This document shows, piece by piece, positions 9,401 through 22,237 of a DNA stretch of 64,000 nt. The position numbers were made by a program, and so were the translations under genes. The DNA is from Dasypus novemcinctus. Taxonomy: Eukaryota > Chordata > Mammalia > Cingulata > Dasypodidae. The notes beneath the pieces are model-generated. The model was not told the DNA's origin, ran no database searches, and saw only the letters and a list, made by a program, of their open reading frames with translations. The stretch lies in NCBI RefSeq assembly GCF_030445035.2, contig NC_080702.1, positions 15,074,029-15,138,028 on the forward strand, written 5' to 3'. Each line of letters starts with the position of its first letter. Position 1 is the stretch's first letter.

Positions 9401-12400
9401 TATCAATGAGTTGTGTTTGTGTCTAACCCTCTGTGTCTGCCCATTTAAAAAAAAAAGTGCTCAATGTATGTCTTCATACATCAGGATAATATCAAATTAA
9501 CAAAGAAAAATTCTTAAAAGAAGTCTATTCAAATTGTTAAAAATTAAATATGCAGTTATATTTATAAATATTCTTAAAGCCCAAATTAAACTAAGCAAGA
9601 TAAAAAAGTCATAGAAATCTGATTATAGAAACAATTAAGAAAGGGCCTCCTCTTTGCAAGAGCTTTTAAAACAAGACTAGGTGTGGCAGATTAAACCTAT
9701 CTACTAGGCTAGAGAATTAAGAATCAGTTTGCCTAGTAATTTCCCAGTTTAAACCTTTGTCAGCCATAAAATGCAAAAAACAAAAAAAAAAAAAAAAACA
9801 AAGATCAGGTTAATTTTCACATTAAAAAAATGTTAATGTAACCTTGTGGCCTGCTGCCTCAGTCTCCCACTCCCGGGTTGGACAGCAGTAAAAGAGACCA
9901 GTTTAAGCCAGTCCTATGGGCAGTAAAAAAATGCCCAAGAAGGAGCTAACTAAGTTAGTGCCATTTCAGCACTAAATTCTATTCCTTATTTGACAAAGAG
10001 GAGCAAGTAAAAACTAAAATAGTTGGAATGTGATAGAAAAAGCAGTTAAATCAAACTTTTGCGTGAGAAAGTTAAATCTCAGATAAGCTGTAACTTCTGA
10101 AGTATCCAATCTATAGAAAAACAGAGGAAGAGCTTGCATGCTAAGCTTAGGGGTATAAATTGTGTCATTTTTCTTTGTTCGTGGCACCAGCCATATCTAG
10201 CTCTGCACCCCTTCTTGCAAGATTGAGAATAAATTATTTTCTTCTCCACAATCTAGTGAGCCTTATTTTCTTCCAGAAGATTTCTTTCCAACAAAATAAA
10301 AGTAATTAGTGGCTCTATTAACAAATTTCAGTAAGTAAAAGAAAGTCCATAAAAACTATGGAGAGATCTTTCCTGAGTTATGATTTAAAAAATTAAGTAA
10401 TTGTGTAATGTGTTTTAAAACCTAGTAGTCAGTATGCATGTGTTTTAAAACCTGGTAGTCAGTATGCCTGTGTTTTAAAACCTGGTAGTCAGTATGCTTT
10501 TAAATTAATAATTTTCATAACTTAAAGAAAAGAAGTTTTTAGCTTCCTGTAAAAGAAAAAGAGAACATTCCTTGCATAAACTGTTATAGTTTCACTTTTA
10601 TTTAACTTGAGTGTAATCTCCCATAGTTAATTTATAAACTAAATTAACATTATGTACAAAATCTTTAGAGTAATAAATATTGTAAGTTCACATTAGTGAA
10701 ATTATGCTAAAGGAAAAAGATTGTAGATATGCTCTCTTAAATAAAGAGTGAATTTCTTTCATTAGTAATTGTAATTTAGTAAGTTTATTTAAACATGAAG
10801 TGACTAGTCAATGTAGTTATAGTCAATTATAAAGAGTTTGTAAAACATCTTCCAAACTAAAAATGTTTAAATAGTTCTAGTTGTAGAAGTCATTGTTAAC
10901 TAAAAAAACTTAGATTAGTATTAGTAGCAGAAATAACTTCATGATAATAAACCTGTCTGAAGGCCACTGCAAAGTACACATTTAAGTAAATGGTAATAAA
11001 AAGTTGTCTTGATTCTATTGGAAATATTCTGTTTTCATTCTAACAATGAAAAATAATATTTTTCCTCTTACTACTGTTATCTTCATAGTAAATTTGTGTA
11101 AGTAAACAGTCATTTGATATATGTGTTGCATTAAGTTGTTTAAAATATATATAAAAACAAAGAATAAACTTTAACATTGTCAAACTCTTGTGCATTCAAA
11201 CCAGACCTTGAATACATTACAGGTGGCCTCTCCATGTGAGTTATTGGCTAGGCTGGTCACTAACCCCTCAATTAAAATATGTGCTATATCAGTCTCTGGT
11301 TCTGCTCCTAAAGTCAATGAAAACTATATTGCAGTTTCAAGCTCCTGCAGCAGCCAATAATGACTCAGTACAGCCAAGTGTACAATAGATATCGCCTCCA
11401 GACTGGCACTGTTCCATAGTGCCAGAGAGCACTATGCACCAGGCTAGTAGAATACTAGAAAATCTCTCTAAGATGAAAGATGCTGCAACTTGCTCACTGT
11501 GTTGAAGAACATGCTAAGTAGAGCCATGATACCAGGATACTGTAAGTAAAACTTAAACACAATTGGCATTATAGCCTGCTCTCATGGAGAGATAACATGT
11601 AAGGTATTACAAACCTGAAACTCAAAACTAATAATTGCAACTCTGAATCCTTATGCATTAAGTAATACATTAGTTAATATTAAGTGCTGTACTTTTATCC
11701 TGTACTAAATATATGCCTAATAATTGTAATGTTATCTTTTCTATTTTGAATCAAGTGCAAAAGTATATTAGACATGTTAAATTCCTAGTAAAATCATTTT
11801 CTAAACAGTTAATAACATGTCTATAGAATAAGGTGGCAGTCTCAGCCAGTCTCAGTCACCTTCTATATTCTGCTGTACTCTGCTGTGTAGCAAAAGTAAG
11901 GCTTGCTTGCTGATAGTGAGTCACCTATTGAACAAGTCAAAATTGCTAGAAATTGTACAATAAAAACCAAGGTGTAAAAATCTTTATTCTGTAGTTCTGA
12001 TCACTCCCACAAATGAAAACTAAGAGTATTTCCAAATTAGTGTTCTAATCCTGAGTGAAGCCAGTTGCCCAAGGAGTGCCAGTTCACCAGGAGCATCTGA
12101 CAGAGCGAATGAGTGTCAATCATTAAACAGCTTAGAATGTGTCTTCAGACAAAGCTAAGTGTCTGTTGCAATTTATCTCTAAAGATAAATAACTTAAAAA
12201 AGAATATATATGCTGTTCCCACCAGCTTTTAAAAAGTGCCATCTTTATAGGCATCTAACCTTGTCTACCTTTGTAATCCAATGGGTCCTCTTTTAAAAAC
12301 GGGTATTCCAAATTTTTAATTAAGTTTGTTTCTTTCAGAGTGAACATCTTATTAACCATATGAAAACTTCATCCAACTTTGTACAAAATGCCAGATCCAT

Positions 12401-12788
12401 CTTCCTCCAGTTAGAATAAATTAAGAGTTTTACACCTTATTAAGCAATGACTACAGCCCATGGCCAGCAGGAAGCAGTTACGGAAAAGAGAATGTTTCCC
12501 TTCAGCACCCCTTTTAAATTAAAGGTGTAAACTCTTTAAGAGTAAAATAAAAATAATAGATGGATCTGGAACCTGACTAGAAATCCACGTGAGTGCCAGT
12601 GGCAGCAGAATAACTGCAAGAGGCCCCTGCCCAAGATTCTGCTGTCCAGAATAAAAAGTTCTAAACTTCTAAAAACAGTCCTGGATGCTGTACTAAAGAC
12701 TGATAAATAATCAATCAAAACAACAAACAGCCATCCACCTCATAGCTCCAACAATAATTATGCCAAAGCTTAGCAAGTTAACTTTGGC
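6486..12788 (+). other. Non-coding AT-rich interior of the LTR element
   Basis: The first about 1.2 kb (6486-7700) is GC-balanced and contains the longest plus-strand frame (7390-7722, 110 codons), which shows no known domain. From about 7700 to 12788 the sequence is AT-rich, dense in stops in all frames, with recurring words such as AAGTTAAAGTA and TTTAAGTAA. No gag zinc knuckle, YxDD box, DD35E or env feature was found. Related but older sequence occurs inverted at 4440-5983 and 14090-15420 in this window. Confidence 0.75.
10411..10500 (+). repeat. 30-bp tandem repeat, three copies
   Basis: Three back-to-back 30-base units (10411-10440, 10441-10470, 10471-10500) begin TGTTTTAAAACCTRGTAGTC and differ at only a few positions. 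The inverted relative at about 14585-14630 has a single such unit, so the triplication probably arose in this copy or its subfamily. Confidence 0.9.
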
Positions 12789-12801
12789 AAAAAGAGGAGA
12801 A
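12789..12801 (+). promoter_or_regulatory. Polypurine tract of the LTR element
   Basis: AAAAAGAGGAGAA directly abuts the first base of the 3' LTR, as expected for the plus-strand primer. Its position fixes the LTR start at 12802, although the 3' LTR begins TA instead of TG. Confidence 0.85.
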
Positions 12802-13277
12802 TAATGTGGGCTATGGGTGGAAGGCTCTTTGTCTCTTCAGAGATAACTAAGCTGTTTGACTTGTAAGTGTAGAATGGTAAGAGGCTGCAATCCTGCCCTT
12901 AGGGAAAATAGCAACAGGCTCCAGTCCCAGGAAATGTTTAACAATGCAAAAGCTATAAACTTTAAGTATTTAGGGAAAATGCGAAAAGTAAATATGCTAA
13001 AAGCTTATCTAGAATATCTGGAGTCCATGCTAAAAGCTTACCTAAGATGTAGAAGATATATGCTAATTGAAGCCTATTGAGAACTGGAACAAAGGGACCA
13101 TTTGGCCTTTCCTCTCCGTATAAAAGACGTTTGAAAATCTTGTTCAGGGCTCAAGATTCAAACAGAAGTTCCCGAGTCCGGCCGGCCGTCAATAAACCAT
13201 TTTTCCTTCTCAAAATCATTCCTGAGTCCTGGCCTCTCTATACTTAAGTAATTAAACTTCTCTTAAATTCTACAACA
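12802..13277 (+). repeat. 3' LTR of the 7.3-kb element
   Basis: Same length as the 5' LTR with about 14 substitutions (12 transitions, 2 transversions) and no indel. Its first dinucleotide is TA where the 5' LTR has TG, a likely point mutation after insertion. TATAAAA is at 13119-13125 and AATAAA at 13191-13196. It ends CTACAACA and is followed by the target duplication ACTG (13278-13281). Confidence 0.92.
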
Positions 13278-13281
13278 ACTG

Positions 13282-14089
13282 CACCCATACAGTAGGGAAA
13301 CAAAGCAGCACAAAGTGGGGTGCTAGCTAATACCTAGCATATGGAATGATTAACAGTGAGTACTTATCTGTGTGGGTTCCCAGGACAGTAAATCAATGGT
13401 TTGAGCAATTAACATTCTTTTGTAGGAGACCAGTTGTGCTCTTGGTGCCAGTCTATCCTGAGGGGGAATGATCCATCAGCCAGTATGGCCTTCCCCTCCC
13501 AGCCCTTCTGCAGACAGCTCAAGGAAAGGGCATTCCTTCTATATACTCTACATTTACATTTTGGTCTGTACACTTTGATAACATTCAATGAAATTTAAAA
13601 CAGCCCATACCCGTTATTGGAAGATTATGTAGAACAATTCTAATGCCCTAAAAAAAGCCCTATGTTCCATCTATTTTATTCTTCCTTCCCCTTCCCATCA
13701 GAACTTTTGGTAACCACAAAGTTTCACTTTTTGAAGAACAATAACTCAACACTAGATAAGGGAGGTGACAGTGGGCATCCTTGTCTTGTTCCAGATCTGA
13801 GGGAAATCTGGGGGAAGGAGCAGGTGAAATCTGGGGTTTTGCAGGTCCATGGTTAAAACTACAATATTAGTAATGTCCTCTTGGCAAATATATCATAGGA
13901 GGATTACTGGTGTACGGCGTTGGATGTAGGGGGTATGTGGGTCAGGGTGCACATGGGCAGCAGTCTATGGAATATGTTAGTGTTCATCTTGTCAAAGCAT
14001 GTAATATCAGTTGGTGATATCTCATTTATTGATATCTCAATAAATGAGAAAATATTCAACTCCAATCCTGAGGAGTCCTGCTATATTCT
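13282..14089. other. Unassigned stretch with a possible L1 scrap
   Basis: This is the right flank of the LTR element. About 13740-13800 resembles a short antisense L1 ORF2 piece (GTGGGCATCCTTGTCTTGTTCC, also present near 55305 in the full L1). I see no gene in the rest; a 64-codon plus frame at 13662-13856 overlaps the L1-like scrap. Confidence 0.35.
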
Positions 14090-15420
14090 AAATTAGATGG
14101 ACAACAATCCCACCAGAACAGAAGTAGTGCCTAATAAAAAGAAAACAGACCAATATGTCAAGTTGTCAATTACCCCTCCCTTTGCTAATTCCAATGGTTG
14201 GGACCCCAGCTGCCATTGGCTACCCCACAAATGGGTAGCCATGCTAATCGTGAGGATTACTTTAACTTTAAACAAGCTTGTTAAAAATTACAATTAGTAA
14301 TCAAAGAAATTTACTTTAACCATTTTAAGAGATGGTAAATCTCCATTTCCTTCTATAACATAATTTCATTAAACATGAATGTGCAACTTCCATCATCCTA
14401 AAGATTTAATACATATAATAGTAATTTATTTCATTGGTATCCTATAAAACTAGGGAGATTATACATAAGCTAAATAACATTAAAACCATTATATTTCATG
14501 CAAGGAATATTCTTTTCCCTCCCTTTACAGGAGGCTAAAACCTCTTTAATAAAATTGCAAATGTGTGAATAATCTTGAAATATACTGACTGCTAGGTTTT
14601 AGAATATACTTGTTTAAATTGTTTTAAAAGATATTTCCATAGTTTTCAAGGACTTTTCCTTCATTTATTGAAATTTGGTAATTGGGTTATTAACCACCCT
14701 TATTTTAAGGCTGGTAGTTTTAAATTGGGGAATTACAGGGCAAACTGATTCTTAATTCCACAGCCTAGAAGATACTATTTTAATCTTTCACACCTAGCCC
14801 CTCCCTCAGAGCTCTTGCAAAGAGAAGGCCTTGAGGATTGGATAGGTCAAAGATCTTGGAAAATGTTTTTCCCTTTCCCAATTGTCTCTATTTTCAGATT
14901 TCTATATGACATTTCCTTCCTGCTTAGCCTAATTTAGGTTCTAGGAATACTTATTCACATATATAAGTGTGCATTTAATTTTACAATTTGAATATATCTC
15001 TTTTAAGAATTTTCAGTTGTTAACATGATATTACCATCTTGGTCCAGTTCCCAGGGTGAATACTCAAGCTGGGCTGACCCTAGGAAAGGACTTGGCTAGA
15101 GATATTTCTTTTGCCTTCTTTTCAGAGGTGTTGGGAGTCAACCATGAGCAAACTAATCTCATGGTGACTCTCAGAATCTGAGTCCTGCAGTTAAATCCAA
15201 CATTAAAAGCCGATTAAAAAAACTAGAGACTAATTATTCTTTGGCTTTCCAGGAAGCAGCTTCAGGGAGCTACCAATGGTTGGACTTATTCCTTGCTTAC
15301 AAATACATTTTTGGTTTCTAAGGCATCCTAAAGCATCTCACAGGCCCAAAATGAGGACAGCAGTAGTTGGAAGATTAAAGGCATTTCTAGTTAAACAGAG
15401 TTAACTAGTGGTCTAAGAAA
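14090..15420 (-). mobile_element. Second inverted relative of the LTR-element interior
   Basis: Reverse-complemented, about 14480-15060 aligns by eye with about 9450-10600 of the plus-strand element. Shared words include GAATTAAGAATCAGTTTGCC, CTCTTTGCAAGAGC, AATTCTTAAAAGA, TAGTCAGTAT and ATTCCTTGCAT. Divergence is clearly higher than between the two young LTRs, so it is an older family member. LTRs of this copy were not located. Bases 15421-15930 to the right hold nothing I recognise. Confidence 0.6.
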
Positions 15421-15934
15421 ATGATATGATGGATGATACCCATTCTTAACTCACAGAGAGGGCCAAGTAAACTCCCAGTGGACTCCTGTTTGACTTAGTC
15501 CACTTGCCTAGTCATGTCACAAGGACTTTTTCACCTATCACCCAGAACTTCCTTGGATCTACATGGCATCAGGACTTGCCCCTACCACCTCTGTAGAGGA
15601 AGCAGACTTAGTTTTTGTCATGTGGGAAACTATCCAGGAACCCCTTTAAAATGGCAGAACCAAGAGTGCACAGACAGGCTTCAATTAAAACTCACCCATC
15701 TCTGGTGGGATGGGGCCCACCACTTGTCTGCCAACTGAAGCTGGGGAAGTGTTGGATTCCTCTAGGTCCATGGCTATATTGCATGAAAGAATTTTAGAGC
15801 ATGCCCGTTGAGTTAGGCCAATAAAAGAATTTATTAGGAAATGGAGGAAAAGAACAGAGCTTGCTAAGAAATGGTAGAGAAGGATAGAAATATGCATTGA
15901 TATTTTCTGAGGGCTCCTCTAGGCAAAAAAAGAT

Positions 15935-16650
15935 TCTTCTTTTTTAATGTAAGCATTTATGGTTTTAAATTTTCTTCTCAGTATTCTTTGCTGTGTCCCA
16001 GATGGTGTGATATGTTATGTCCTCATTTTCATATATATCAAGATATTTGCAGAATTCTCTTGCAACTTCTTCTTTGACCCAGTGATTATTCAAGTATGTT
16101 TTTTTAATCTCCATATATTTATGAACTTTCCCATGTTCTGTCCATTATTTCTTTCCAGCTTCATTCTGTTATGAACAGAAAAAGTATTGTGTATCATTTC
16201 TATCTTTTTCAATGTACTGAGACTTTTTTTGTGACCCAATATAGGGTCTATCTGGGAGAATGATCAATGAGTCCTTGTAAAGACTGCTGTTTTGGGGTGT
16301 AATGCTTTATAGATGCCTGATAGACCTAGTTTATTCACCATATTATTCATGATCTCTATTTCTTTATCTTCTGCCCAGGTGTTCTGTTCTATACTAAGAG
16401 TAGCATATTGAAGTCTCCAACTGTTATTGTAGAGACATCTCTTTCCCTCTTGTTTTGCCACTGTTTGTCTCATGTATCATGTGGCACTCCATTTAGGTGC
16501 CTAAATGTTTAGTATGGTTTCTTCCTTTTGGTGAGTTGCCCCTTTAATTAATATATAATGACCTTCTCCACCTTTTATAACCATAGTGCATTTAAAATCT
16601 ATTTTGTCCAATGTTAGTATCACTACTCTAGGTGGGTTTTCTTTTTTGGG
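15935..16650 (-). mobile_element. L1 fragment (ORF2 5' part), antisense
   Basis: The plus strand parallels 56390-57080 of the full L1 in this window: TTTATGGTTTTAAATTTTC, CTTCTTTGACCCAGTGATTATT, CAATATAGGGTCTATCTGGGAGAATGATC and CATTTAAAATCTATTTTGTCC. It corresponds to the endonuclease half of ORF2, read on the minus strand, and is truncated on both sides. Reading frames are broken throughout. Confidence 0.85.
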
Positions 16651-19600
16651 TAGATAACTAGTACTAGGCAAAGTGAGATCATAGCCAGGAGATGACTTCT
16701 AACCTCCACACCTTTTCAAAAGGGCTTTCAGTAAAACTTACTCTAGGGAGACTAAAATGAAAAATAAATATTGTGAGAGAAGCAGAAGGCTACTGTCCTT
16801 AATTTCTTTCATTAATTGTCTTATCTTAAAAAGAATTAATTGAAAATGACTGACAAATATTACCTGTGAATGCTATAGATTTTGTTCTTATGTTCTTGTT
16901 TTGCATTAGGTATTTGCTCCCTTAATGTCATGGTTTACTGGTACTGCTAGTAGGTTTCAATTTGTGCACTAACATCCATTGTCACTGAGTATTGATTAAA
17001 ATTACTGGGATGCTATCATTGCTTGCTTTTTTATATGCCTTGAGGATTAAAAAACAAATGAAAATAAGCATATTAGAATTTTAATACCTGCTAGATATTA
17101 CAATTTTTTTGAGAAATGTGTCATTGACTTCTTTTTCATAAAGGTCCATGCTTATGGAAACCACTCATCTGGAGGAGTGGATTATAGAACCATATGTTAC
17201 CAACTGGATATTCTGTTAGAAATCAATGCATAGTGCCTAGTATTTTAAATAGGCCTAGGGCCTTAAAATATAGAATGTATCTCTGATTACACTCATGCAT
17301 CTAAATGGTCAAAAAGGAAAAATATTTTCTGGAGCAGGTTCTCTGATAGTGCTAGTAATTATTTAGCACTACTAAAATAGTAGGCTTTGTTAAAACTCAA
17401 AATAAATTGAATGTATTGTTAAAACATATACAGCATACACTAATTTTAGTTTACACAATTCTTTAAAACCTGACTTCTTCATAGGAAAATCAACAATGAA
17501 ACTTAATCATTTCTTTTGGAAACCCCTAAGATTTTGAAGTTTGAATGTAGATATGACATAATGAGACCTATACTGGATAGTTTTTCCATTGCTTGATAGT
17601 AAAATATGCATACTCTAGAATAACTAAAACTTTCCTTGTATATTTCTTCAGCACAAATATTTCAACTCGTTTGGAGTCCTATGGATGACTGAGAAAGTAA
17701 TTGTAGTTTTAAGTTCTTCTCAGATATACAGATTAGTAAGAATCTTCTTGGTATAGGTGCTTTAGAGTACTTCCCCAGGACAACCAAAATCCATAAAAAA
17801 TGTGGGGTGTATTTGAAAAAGCAGGAAGATTGGTCGTGAGAGTTTTAGAAAGAAGTGAATGACACAAGGTGTGCCTTGAGTAGATTTTGACTAACATCCA
17901 ACTTAATCGAGATATGTCTTTTGAATTATAAGACTTATGATGTTATTAACTACATAAAAAGATAGTTTGCTATCAAAGTGGTGCTTTTTCTAGAGCAAAA
18001 GAAACTCTGAACTACACATGTTGTGAAAGCAGGTTCATTAATACTTGGGTTCCTTGCATTCTCAGTCCATTTGTTTTCTCATGAATAAGGGAGAGAATTT
18101 TCACCAGGTGGAAGAGTCCTAATTTATTTTGTAAATGATTTTAATCAGAAAATATTATTTAATTTGACTGCAGGCCCAGGGTATGTGAGGTCAGGTTAAC
18201 TTATTGAGGATATACAATATTTCTGGATTTAAAATTATTTGATCATTTTCAAAGGGTAACATTTAATCTATTACCATTCAAGGAAGTGTTTATGCAGTTA
18301 GACAAGGGAGAGAGACCAAAATATGAACAAACAAACAAATAAATGTACAGTGAAAAATTATATGAGTGAACTGAAGGAATAGTAGAATTGTAGTATAGGC
18401 TATTGGAATGGCAAGGAGTTGGGCTCAATGAAGAGATCTCCAAGGAGATGGCAAAATAGAGACTGAAGGAACATGAGGATAATGTGTAAAGTGTTTGAGG
18501 GGATTTCCATGAAAATGAAGGATTATTGTAGTGGTCAGTGCTGAAATCATAGCTAAGTGACTGTATCTGTGTTTTTCTGAGTGATGAATTCTTATTCAAT
18601 TCTTGGATGCCTGGTGGAGTCCTAACTTAAAATTACTTAATTTGAAGTGAAATACTTTGTTAAAGTGGAAAACCCAATTACATCAATCTTGATTGACATC
18701 TAGATTAATTAGAGAGTAAGCCTTAGAAGAGAATTTATTTTAGATTTCTGAGATCATGGTTGTATCCTGTTGTTTTGGAACCAACAGTGGAATAATTTGG
18801 AGTAATTGAATAGTTGTCTGAGATTATCATGATAGTGTACAGTATGCAGAAATGGGAGAGAGGGTGGGCTACAATTCATCCTTGAGATGTTAGAATATTG
18901 TTAGAGTAATGCCATTTAGAACACAAGAGGAGTGCCTAGAATATCTTGATTACACTCAAGGGACTGAGATGTCTAAGGAGTCTAAGAAAAAGAACATTCC
19001 CAAAAAGTCCAATTTGTCTATACTTCCAAGTTAGAGACTGAAGCACACACACTTCATTTATTCATGGGATACTTATTGGAGATGGTAGCATGATTTACTT
19101 CAGAGGAAGTCCATGAGGTTATTAACTCATCACTTAAGGCTTTGTAAGAAAAGTGTAAAGATGCTTATGTCAATTGAAGGAAAAGATCAGGCATAGGGGG
19201 CCTTTAAGTTCATAAGGTTAAATGATGAGGTAATTGTGGTAGATTTTAAAAAGATACAGGAAAAACAAGAATTCAGTTGGAGACATTCAACTTAATCAGA
19301 TGACAAGCCTCTTCAATGAGAGAGAAGGAGTAACTAATGGGTATGAGTGCATGAGTAACTAGACATTATGGTATTAAGTTTAGGTGATTTTTTAAAATTA
19401 CATCATTCTCTGGTTATTATGGTAGTCTCATGTGACAAAATTAATGTGAAATGTAAGAATATGTTATATTCAAACTATCAGATTTGAAGTGATTAAGGAA
19501 GATGGAAGAATAATTCATTAACCAAGACAGCCCTTTTCCCAGATATATTTGAAAGCACTAAGAGTTGTGATTCAGTATTTAGTCATAAAGCAAGATCTTA

Positions 19601-22223
19601 CTAATGTGCTATGTCACATGCAATAATAAATATGACAGGAAATTAAATCACCTCCTATGTAGGCAGATGTGGAAAATATTAAGATATTTATTGACACATT
19701 AGTTAAATATTGACACATTAGTTAAATAGAGTTCTCAGGAAGCATATGCTGAAATATGTATGTTCAAATACATCTGGCAGTGAATATTACATGAGGTGGA
19801 AGCTAATGTTTGGAAAGTGGGTTCAATGCAATGGAGGTTTCCTTGTGACAGGAGAACTTGTGCATGGGTTTAATTGTAACAAAGTATATGAAGTTGTAGT
19901 CTTGACAACAGAGAGAGTATCTGATTACTTAAATGAGGCATGACAATTCATGCCATACCTAGGTGTGACATGTAACCATTAAGATATTAGAAATTGGAAT
20001 ATAGGAAGAAAAAAATTAAATCTAGTTGTGTCTTTGTCTGGCCATATAAGATTGTAATATTACTTCAGCTTTCTGAACCTCTTTTTGGGACATTTCCTAA
20101 ATGAGTAAATTAACCTTTATCAACTGGGTTAATGAGAAGATTTAATGATTAAAAATATGTAATTCTATAAACATGTTGAATACAGTCATTTTCTTCCTAG
20201 ACTTGAGGCACAAATGGCTAAGTTAATCCTAGATCTGATCAACCCCATAATAGTATAAATTCTTTTTTTCCCCTTTTCCTTTTAATAATATCTATGCCTA
20301 AGTTTCTTAGTTGATTTCCAGATACATTGATATGAGATATAGAACTCAGCTTTAAGGAGGTGGCATTGTTATACATCACATATGGAAGAACTAAGATGTT
20401 TAATGACAAACATCAGGTCAGGTTCGTGGTAGAGCAGGAAGTGAACAAGAGAACCGAAGACAGAAATGCATGTGAGAGAACAAATACTACTGCAAAAACA
20501 AGTAATAACTGAGTAAATTCAAGTCTGCTTCCTCTTGTGGTGAGGACCCAGTTCCAGATGTGATTTTGGTCAGGGTTTCTTATGTTTTGGAATCAGGGAT
20601 GAATTAAAAGTCTCTGAACATGATGGGCTAATTAACAAATATAATTCTTGGATATTCATGTATTTATCTGTAGAATGAAGGTAATAATACCATATTCACT
20701 ACCCAGAGAAGACAAGACTTCCAGCATCTTGTCTCATGGAAAGGAAAGTCTTCCCCTTATTTCTCTTGAGCACATCCATATTCTTTTTATTGATTGGGCT
20801 GGATGAAGTTTTAGGTATTCATGACAAGTGGGGCAGAAAGTTGTGATCAACACTTGAATCTTAAGATTCTTTCTCCATTCTCAGCTTATGCGACCTTCTG
20901 CTCATCTCATTGTGAGTGAAAATCCAGAGGAAGGTAGATGCCAGCTAAGGTATTGATAATGCAATCATGCAATCACACGTGAGTAGAGAATTCTTCTTTA
21001 ACTGAAATTCCACCTCTGTTGCCAGCAGATGGGAAGATTTCTCCTAATTGTGTGGGTATTCCAAGTGTATTCAGGAGACATTCAAGGATCTGAGCTTAAA
21101 TTAAGTTTATACAGAACTCTAATAGTTATGGTAAGTTAGGGACTAAGCATTGAGTAATATTCCAAGGTAATTGCAAGAGTTGGTTCCAGCTTCTACAAAG
21201 ACTGTATTCTCAGTATTTTCTTTTTCTCACACACCCTATGGCCTCATTGGATAAATAATGAATTCTTGAATCATGTTAGCACCTGAGATTGACCCTGGCA
21301 TGTAATGAATTCAGTTGACAGAGATGAGCAAGATGGGAAGTTTATAGTTAGTAGACTGGCTGAGTTGTTTTCATCTGTGGAGTTAATCCAACATTAGATG
21401 TAATTTGTTGTAGGGGTAGGCATATCTACCAGAAGCATGGGAACAGTAGTAAATTAAGGGAAATGAGGAACAACTTATTTTCCCCAAATTAATTTTCTTA
21501 AAATTTTGATGGAATATATTTGCACATTTTGAAATTTTTCTTAAAAGAAAATAGAAATTCACCTTACCACTGTTGTTAAAATTTCCAAACTTCAATTTTT
21601 TATATAAAATTTCTTCAGATTTTATTAATGAATGCAATGTATAGGATTTTTTCCCTTCATTATGGCTGTGGTTCAGGAGCTTTATTATAGGAAGAATAAA
21701 ATTTATTTCTCTGTGAAAATTTTTGAAGTCTTGGAGAGACCAGAAGCAATGAACAGGATTCTGTTACTCTTTCACACACAGATGAGATGGAAATAAAAGT
21801 GAGACAATGAAAATGTATTTGTAGACCCCAGAAAAAGTTGAGATTGTGAAGTCTTCGTCCACAGGAATGGTCCTCATAAGGCAATGAGTGTATATATCAG
21901 TACAACTCTCTCAGAAGTGCCTGGCCCATGATCCTGAACCCTCTGTATTTATACATTATAATGCATGCCTGAGTTATGTATCTCTGAGGAAAGCAGGACT
22001 TACTGTTTTGATACCTATTCAGTTAAGCAGAATTCTGGATATTTCTTCAAGTTTCTCTGTCATTTCAATGAATAATAGACTTCTGAATTGAATTTGGATA
22101 GAAAGCAATTCACACATTAACTTGCATTTGTGAAAATGCAAAACATACTCTTAAATGATTTTATGAAAGAGAGGAAAATGAATTCATCTGTACAGGGGAA
22201 TACGCTAACTCTACTCATTTTTT
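16651..22223. other. AT-rich sequence with no recognisable feature
   Basis: About 5.6 kb in which I found no gene, SINE, LTR or coding motif. The longest frame (18249-18599, minus, 116 codons) is low-complexity Ser/Leu-rich and has no domain. At 19691-19728 a 19-bp unit TTGACACATTAGTTAAATA occurs twice in tandem. Unrecognised old repeats are likely. Confidence 0.5.
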
Positions 22224-22237
22224 AAAATGACATGTGG

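Larger units (their letters stand above)
5988..13277 (+). mobile_element. Complete non-coding LTR retrotransposon (class I ERV-like), 7.3 kb
   Basis: Two LTRs of exactly 476 bp (5988-6463 and 12802-13277) bound the element, flanked by a 4-bp target duplication ACTG (5984-5987 and 13278-13281). A primer-binding site follows the left LTR and a polypurine tract touches the right LTR. The 4-bp duplication and arginine-type primer site fit class I ERVs. The interior of about 6.3 kb has no open frame longer than 112 codons and no retroviral motif. From 7.7 kb on it is strongly AT-rich. The element is thus non-autonomous and must have been mobilised by proteins supplied from elsewhere (inference). 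The LTRs differ at about 14 of 476 sites (2.9 %), pointing to an insertion of moderate age. Confidence 0.9.

Noticed and set aside
18249..18599. 116-codon minus frame
   Set aside because: Ser/Tyr/Leu-rich, no domain, in AT-rich sequence; likely chance.
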